A stretch of DNA of 39,915 bases from a virus, in IMG/VR virus record IMGVR_UViG_3300021356_000050, positions 1-39,915 of that record, one strand, 5' to 3'. A model generated the notes under the pieces. It was not told the DNA's origin, did not search any database, and was given only the letters and a program-made list of their open reading frames with translations. Shown in pieces: positions 39,316 to 39,915 of this stretch. The position numbers were made by a program, and so were the translations under genes. The stretch's first letter is position 1, and each line of letters begins with the position of its first letter.

Positions 39316-39915
39316 TATTCGTTATCCTCGATATCAATTGTTTCACTGAATGGATCAATCTCGGAGAAGTCAATAATGTCGTCGGCTACTTTTTCAAATT
39401 CAAGGTTGTCTGCTTGTGCATCTAGATCTTGAACTTTTTCAAGTGTCGTTGCTGCTTCAATATTCTCGTCTGCTTCTGAGAAGAATGTATCAATATTCTC
39501 ACGTCCAGTTTGGAAACGCTCGCCTGAATACTCGAATAACTCACACTTAAGATCGTAGAGTTGAAGTGAACCCATTTGATAGAAAATTGATTCATGCTCG
39601 ACGTGCATGATTTTAAACATCTTTTCGTTAAGTGGGAAGTAAATTAAGTCGCCTTCTTTAGGACGTGTAATTGATTGTTTGTCTTTTGTAACGAATCGTT
39701 CAAATGTACGGTTTGCAACTGAGAAAGTAACACTATCTCGAATCTGTAAACCAAACTTTGAGAGGAAGTCTCCTTCACCTTCAAACCCGTCTACGTTCTT
39801 TACATAAGCTTCGAAGTCAAATGTTTGATTGAAAATGCTTAAATCGTTTTCGTTTAGAATCTCATCAGTGCCTTCTTCAAGACTACGTGTGATGTAGATG
39901 ACGTCAACACCATAG
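39315..39915 (-). CDS. 14: neck protein gp14, partial at the window edge
   Basis: An open frame runs from the window edge to the TAA at 39315-39317, giving 199 visible residues without the N-terminus. Typical gp14 blocks: YGVDVIYITRSLEEG, DGFEGEGDFLSKFGLQIRDSVTFSV, RPKEGDLIYFPL and LQLYDLKCELFEYSGERFQT. The Met at 39620 is internal. gp14 completes the head neck and joins head to tail. T4 gp14 is 256 aa, so about 50-60 residues are cut off. Confidence 0.9.
   Translation of the reverse strand, partial: YGVDVIYITRSLEEGTDEILNENDLSIFNQTFDFEAYVKNVDGFEGEGDFLSKFGLQIRDSVTFSVANRTFERFVTKDKQSITRPKEGDLIYFPLNEKMFKIMHVEHESIFYQMGSLQLYDLKCELFEYSGERFQTGRENIDTFFSEADENIEAATTLEKVQDLDAQADNLEFEKVADDIIDFSEIDPFSETIDIEDNE

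Noticed and set aside
1-39915. tRNA genes, CRISPR arrays, insertion sequences, attachment sites
   Set aside because: I saw no cloverleaf-like segments, regularly spaced direct repeats or transposase genes, and the gene packing leaves little room. A tRNAscan or repeat search would settle it.

Overview
This window is part of an AT-rich genome of a T4-like contractile-tailed phage (T4 superfamily, in the marine/cyanophage-like or pelagiphage-like branch). The evidence is an uninterrupted T4-order structural block on the minus strand: gp14 (cut by the window edge), gp15, gp16, gp17, gp18, gp19, gp20, a prohead-core-like protein, a small conserved protein, gp21, gp22 and gp23. The rest is tightly packed plus-strand genes typical of marine T4-like phages: PhoH, RNase H, a PD-(D/E)XK exonuclease, DUF932, a GT4-like glycosyltransferase, a carbamoyltransferase and a DsbA-like protein. 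I see no photosynthesis genes, tRNAs, CRISPR arrays or insertion sequences. The host cannot be fixed from the sequence; a Gram-negative marine bacterium is an inference.

Layout. (1) About 1-10.2 kb, plus strand: a glycan and small-molecule island. It holds an RmlB-like dehydratase, a methyltransferase-like protein, a GT17 glycosyltransferase fused to a sulfotransferase-like domain, a SleB-type cell-wall hydrolase with a signal peptide, a short nucleotide-sugar dehydrogenase, an acyl-carrier-like protein, a cupin, a TagD-like cytidylyltransferase, a eukaryotic-type phosphomannomutase, a carbamoyltransferase broken by one in-frame TAA, and an SGNH hydrolase. (2) About 10.2-26.5 kb, plus strand: short operons of small unknown proteins mixed with nucleic-acid and nucleotide enzymes (a MESH1-like ppGpp hydrolase, a GIY-YIG nuclease, a dNMP kinase, RNase H, a 5'-nucleotidase-like HAD protein, PhoH, a PAAR tip, a RecB-like exonuclease), then an APS-kinase-like protein, a DUF2061 protein, a nucleotidyltransferase and DsbA. 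(3) 26.48-26.51 kb: a hairpin where the two gene blocks converge. (4) 26.55-39.9 kb, minus strand: head, tail and packaging genes.

Control signals are unusually legible. Nine plus-strand promoters share a TTGACA -35 box, usually inside ACGGTTGACAT after an A-run, a 16-17 bp spacer and a TATATT-like -10; in several the stop codon of the upstream gene lies inside the -35 or -10 box. The minus-strand structural genes are instead preceded by exact T4 late-promoter boxes (TATAAATA) before gp18, the core protein, gp21, gp22 and gp23. One exact copy lies on the plus strand before the GIY-YIG gene.

The most interesting signals are a possible phage sulfation route (APS kinase plus a GT17-sulfotransferase fusion), the acyl-carrier-like protein inside the sugar island, the nonsense-interrupted carbamoyltransferase, a gp15 more than twice the usual length carrying a LamG-like domain flanked by three repeats on each side, a DnaJ-type zinc finger in the prohead core protein, and a dyad lying inside one consensus promoter.
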